A stretch of 52,184 nt of DNA from assembly GCA_020433805.1 (NCBI GenBank), contig JAGRBZ010000011.1:1-52184 (forward strand). Reading direction: 5' to 3'. The DNA comes from Anaerolineae bacterium. GTDB lineage: Bacteria > Chloroflexota > Anaerolineae > 4572-78 > J111. Numbering within the stretch: position 1 is the stretch's first letter; every line of letters begins with the position of its first letter. The translations under genes and the position numbers were made by a program. Below the pieces are notes generated by a model. That model worked only from the letters and a program-made list of their open reading frames with translations. It made no database searches and was not told the origin of the DNA. Shown here piece by piece: positions 50,646 through 52,184 of this stretch.

Positions 50646-52184
50646 TCAGTTTACTTCTTCATCAGCCGTTGCTGCATCATCTGCCGAGACCGGTTTATAG
50701 AGATAAATTAAACCATCGGGGCGAGGTGACCAATCCAGTTCAGTATCTACACCGTAGAAATCATACAGTCGCCACAGCCAAATCCAGGGCGAATCTTCAT
50801 AGGCGGCGGTCTGAGCCTGATGCAACAAACGCTGCTGCTGCTGGCTGTTGAAGGTTTCTTGCGCCATCCGTAAATTTTCCTCAAAGTCCGCATTTAGCCA
50901 TTCTGTAGGGTTAAAAGGGAAGGAGAAAGATAGATTTTGGGTATCAACAATAGCGTTTCCTTCCGAGGCCAGCGCCAGGAGAAACATGGGGCTTGTTTTG
51001 CGAGGGATAAGACGATTAGCGACATAACTTTCCCAATCATACGATTGAACGGTTACATCTATGCCAACAACGGCTAACTGGGCTGCGATACTTTGAGCAA
51101 TCTGTCCGTCGTTGAGATACTGACCTTCAGGGGTATCAAGCGTAGTTTGAAACCCATTCTCAAATCCGGCTTCGGCCAGCAAGGCTTTGGCTTTTTCCGG
51201 ATCGTAAGGAATAGGCGTCAAAGCGGGATTGGCATCAGCCGATAACACCCAATTGCCGTACCGTTGGCCGAACCCGGCGTGATAATCAGCCACTAAAGCC
51301 TCGACATCGACAGCATAGTTGAGGGCCTGCCGCACCCGTGGATCGGCCAGCGGCGTCCCAGGATCAGATCGCAAGCCGATAAACAGCCGTTTGGTGCTTT
51401 CAACGGGGACAAACTCAGCCTGCCCGCCATCGGCCAGGGGCACTTGTTGATCCGGCGTCAAGTTCGTTACGATATTGGCTTGCCCTGACTGTAAAGCTGC
51501 CAGACGCTCATCAATCTGGTCAAGGCTATCAAATATAATTGTAGAAAAAGAAGGTTGACCTTGCCAATAGTCTGGATAGGCTTCTAAAACTAATGGTTCC
51601 CCCAAGCTCCAGTTTGTTACCTGATAAGGCCCGCTACCCACAGGGCTAGCCAGTAGATCAATTTCTGAAGTTTCGCTGTAATAGACAGGCGGCAGCATTT
51701 GAATATCGGCCAGCAGGAACGGTAAACTGGCTTGGGGAGAAACTGTGTAAACTTGCAGCGTGTCATCATCGACGATCTCGACCCGTTCTATGATTGTGTT
51801 TATATCAATTGCTTTCAAAGAAGTGGGCAGGTTCATGGCTCGTTCCAAAGAAAATTTGGCCGCAGCGGCATTAAACGGCTCACCGTTGTGAAATTGAACC
51901 CCCTCCTGCAAATCAAATTGCCACATTTTATCATTCACGAGTTTCCACTCTTTGGCCAGCAGCGGCATCAAAGTTAAATCATCATCAACTCTGGTAAGCG
52001 TATCCCAAATATGGACGGCCACGCTCGCTTCGGGTTGTTTCCGAACCATCGCATAAGGCTCAAGGGTTTGCAGTGGTTCATGCGTCAATACCGTTACTAA
52101 ATCCTTGCCGGCTGGTCCGATTTGCGATTGAGATGAAGTAGGGTCCGAGGTTTTTTCGGTTTCAGATGAGTCAGAAAGTGTTGA
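50646..52184 (-). CDS. ABC transporter substrate-binding protein, family 5 (oligopeptide/nickel type), 5' end beyond the window
   Basis: The frame is open to the right edge, so the start, signal peptide and probable lipobox lie outside. The first visible residues are a Ser/Thr-rich linker ('STLSDSSETEKTSDPTSSQS'), as seen after the lipid-modified Cys of such lipoproteins. Family features follow: 'TLEPYAMVRKQPEASVAVHIWDTL', 'MWQFDLQEGVQFHNGEPFNAAAAKFSLERAM' (in pieces), 'GSGPYQVTNWSLGEPLVLEAYPDYW', 'RVRQALNYAVDVEAL' and 'DPEKAKALLAEAGF'. These proteins capture oligopeptides, or sometimes sugars or metals, for an ABC importer. It converges on the polysaccharide locus and is probably unrelated to it. 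Confidence 0.9.
   Translation of the reverse strand, partial: STLSDSSETEKTSDPTSSQSQIGPAGKDLVTVLTHEPLQTLEPYAMVRKQPEASVAVHIWDTLTRVDDDLTLMPLLAKEWKLVNDKMWQFDLQEGVQFHNGEPFNAAAAKFSLERAMNLPTSLKAIDINTIIERVEIVDDDTLQVYTVSPQASLPFLLADIQMLPPVYYSETSEIDLLASPVGSGPYQVTNWSLGEPLVLEAYPDYWQGQPSFSTIIFDSLDQIDERLAALQSGQANIVTNLTPDQQVPLADGGQAEFVPVESTKRLFIGLRSDPGTPLADPRVRQALNYAVDVEALVADYHAGFGQRYGNWVLSADANPALTPIPYDPEKAKALLAEAGFENGFQTTLDTPEGQYLNDGQIAQSIAAQLAVVGIDVTVQSYDWESYVANRLIPRKTSPMFLLALASEGNAIVDTQNLSFSFPFNPTEWLNADFEENLRMAQETFNSQQQQRLLHQAQTAAYEDSPWIWLWRLYDFYGVDTELDWSPRPDGLIYLYKPVSADDAATADEEVN

Overview
The window looks like part of a chromosome of a Chloroflexota bacterium (Anaerolineae/Ardenticatenia-like). This is an inference from style: moderate GC, many GTG/TTG starts with good Shine-Dalgarno sites, secreted proteins with Pro/Thr linkers, a C-terminal 'LPIVFK' tail, a GH2 beta-mannosidase, and abundant small palindromic repeats between genes. 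No rRNA, tRNA, CRISPR array or intact transposase gene was seen.

Left flank (1-8402), mostly minus strand: a GH2 beta-mannosidase that runs off the left edge, a VapB-like/VapC toxin-antitoxin pair just upstream of it, an aldo/keto reductase with an operator-like inverted repeat, and two divergently transcribed sensor histidine kinases (PAS-PAS-GAF-HK and PAS-GAF-HK) without a response regulator nearby.

Core (8949-50494): 32 genes, all on the plus strand, many overlapping or within 30 bp, forming one exopolysaccharide locus of about 41.5 kb. It opens with a membrane protein carrying a degenerate GGDEF domain. Next come an initiating phosphoglycosyl transferase and nucleotide-sugar enzymes: RfbF-like cytidylyltransferase, UDP-glucuronate decarboxylase-like SDR, UDP-glucose dehydrogenase, RmlC-like epimerase, a SAF-domain dehydrogenase and a second nucleotidyltransferase. 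After these are a Wzm/Wzt exporter, seven GT4, two GT2 and two GT-C glycosyltransferases, Wzz-like and Wzy-like proteins, and a CapK-like adenylate-forming enzyme. Tailoring enzymes are scattered among them: PIG-L deacetylase, LbH acetyltransferase, sulfotransferase, heparinase II/III-like lyase and glucuronyl C5-epimerase. The locus ends with a BcsB-like secreted protein and a large secreted protein with propeller-like, cohesin and dockerin modules.

Together the genes suggest a uronic-acid-containing, acetylated, sulfated and possibly N-deacetylated extracellular polysaccharide. The set of UDP-GlcA supply, C5-epimerase, sulfotransferase, deacetylase and heparinase-like lyase parallels animal heparan sulfate maturation. 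That is the most interesting hypothesis here, but it rests on family assignment only.

Right flank: a strong bidirectional terminator at 50591-50627 separates the locus from a convergent ABC-transporter substrate-binding protein (minus strand) cut by the right edge. Small-scale signals include a MITE with 35-40 bp inverted ends and an exact 5-bp target duplication, three copies of a GGTGAC/GTCACC palindromic element, an inverted repeat of the ATTTCG...GAGAAATC type, a wzt remnant revealing an old block duplication, and an in-frame AT-rich palindromic insertion inside the beta-mannosidase.
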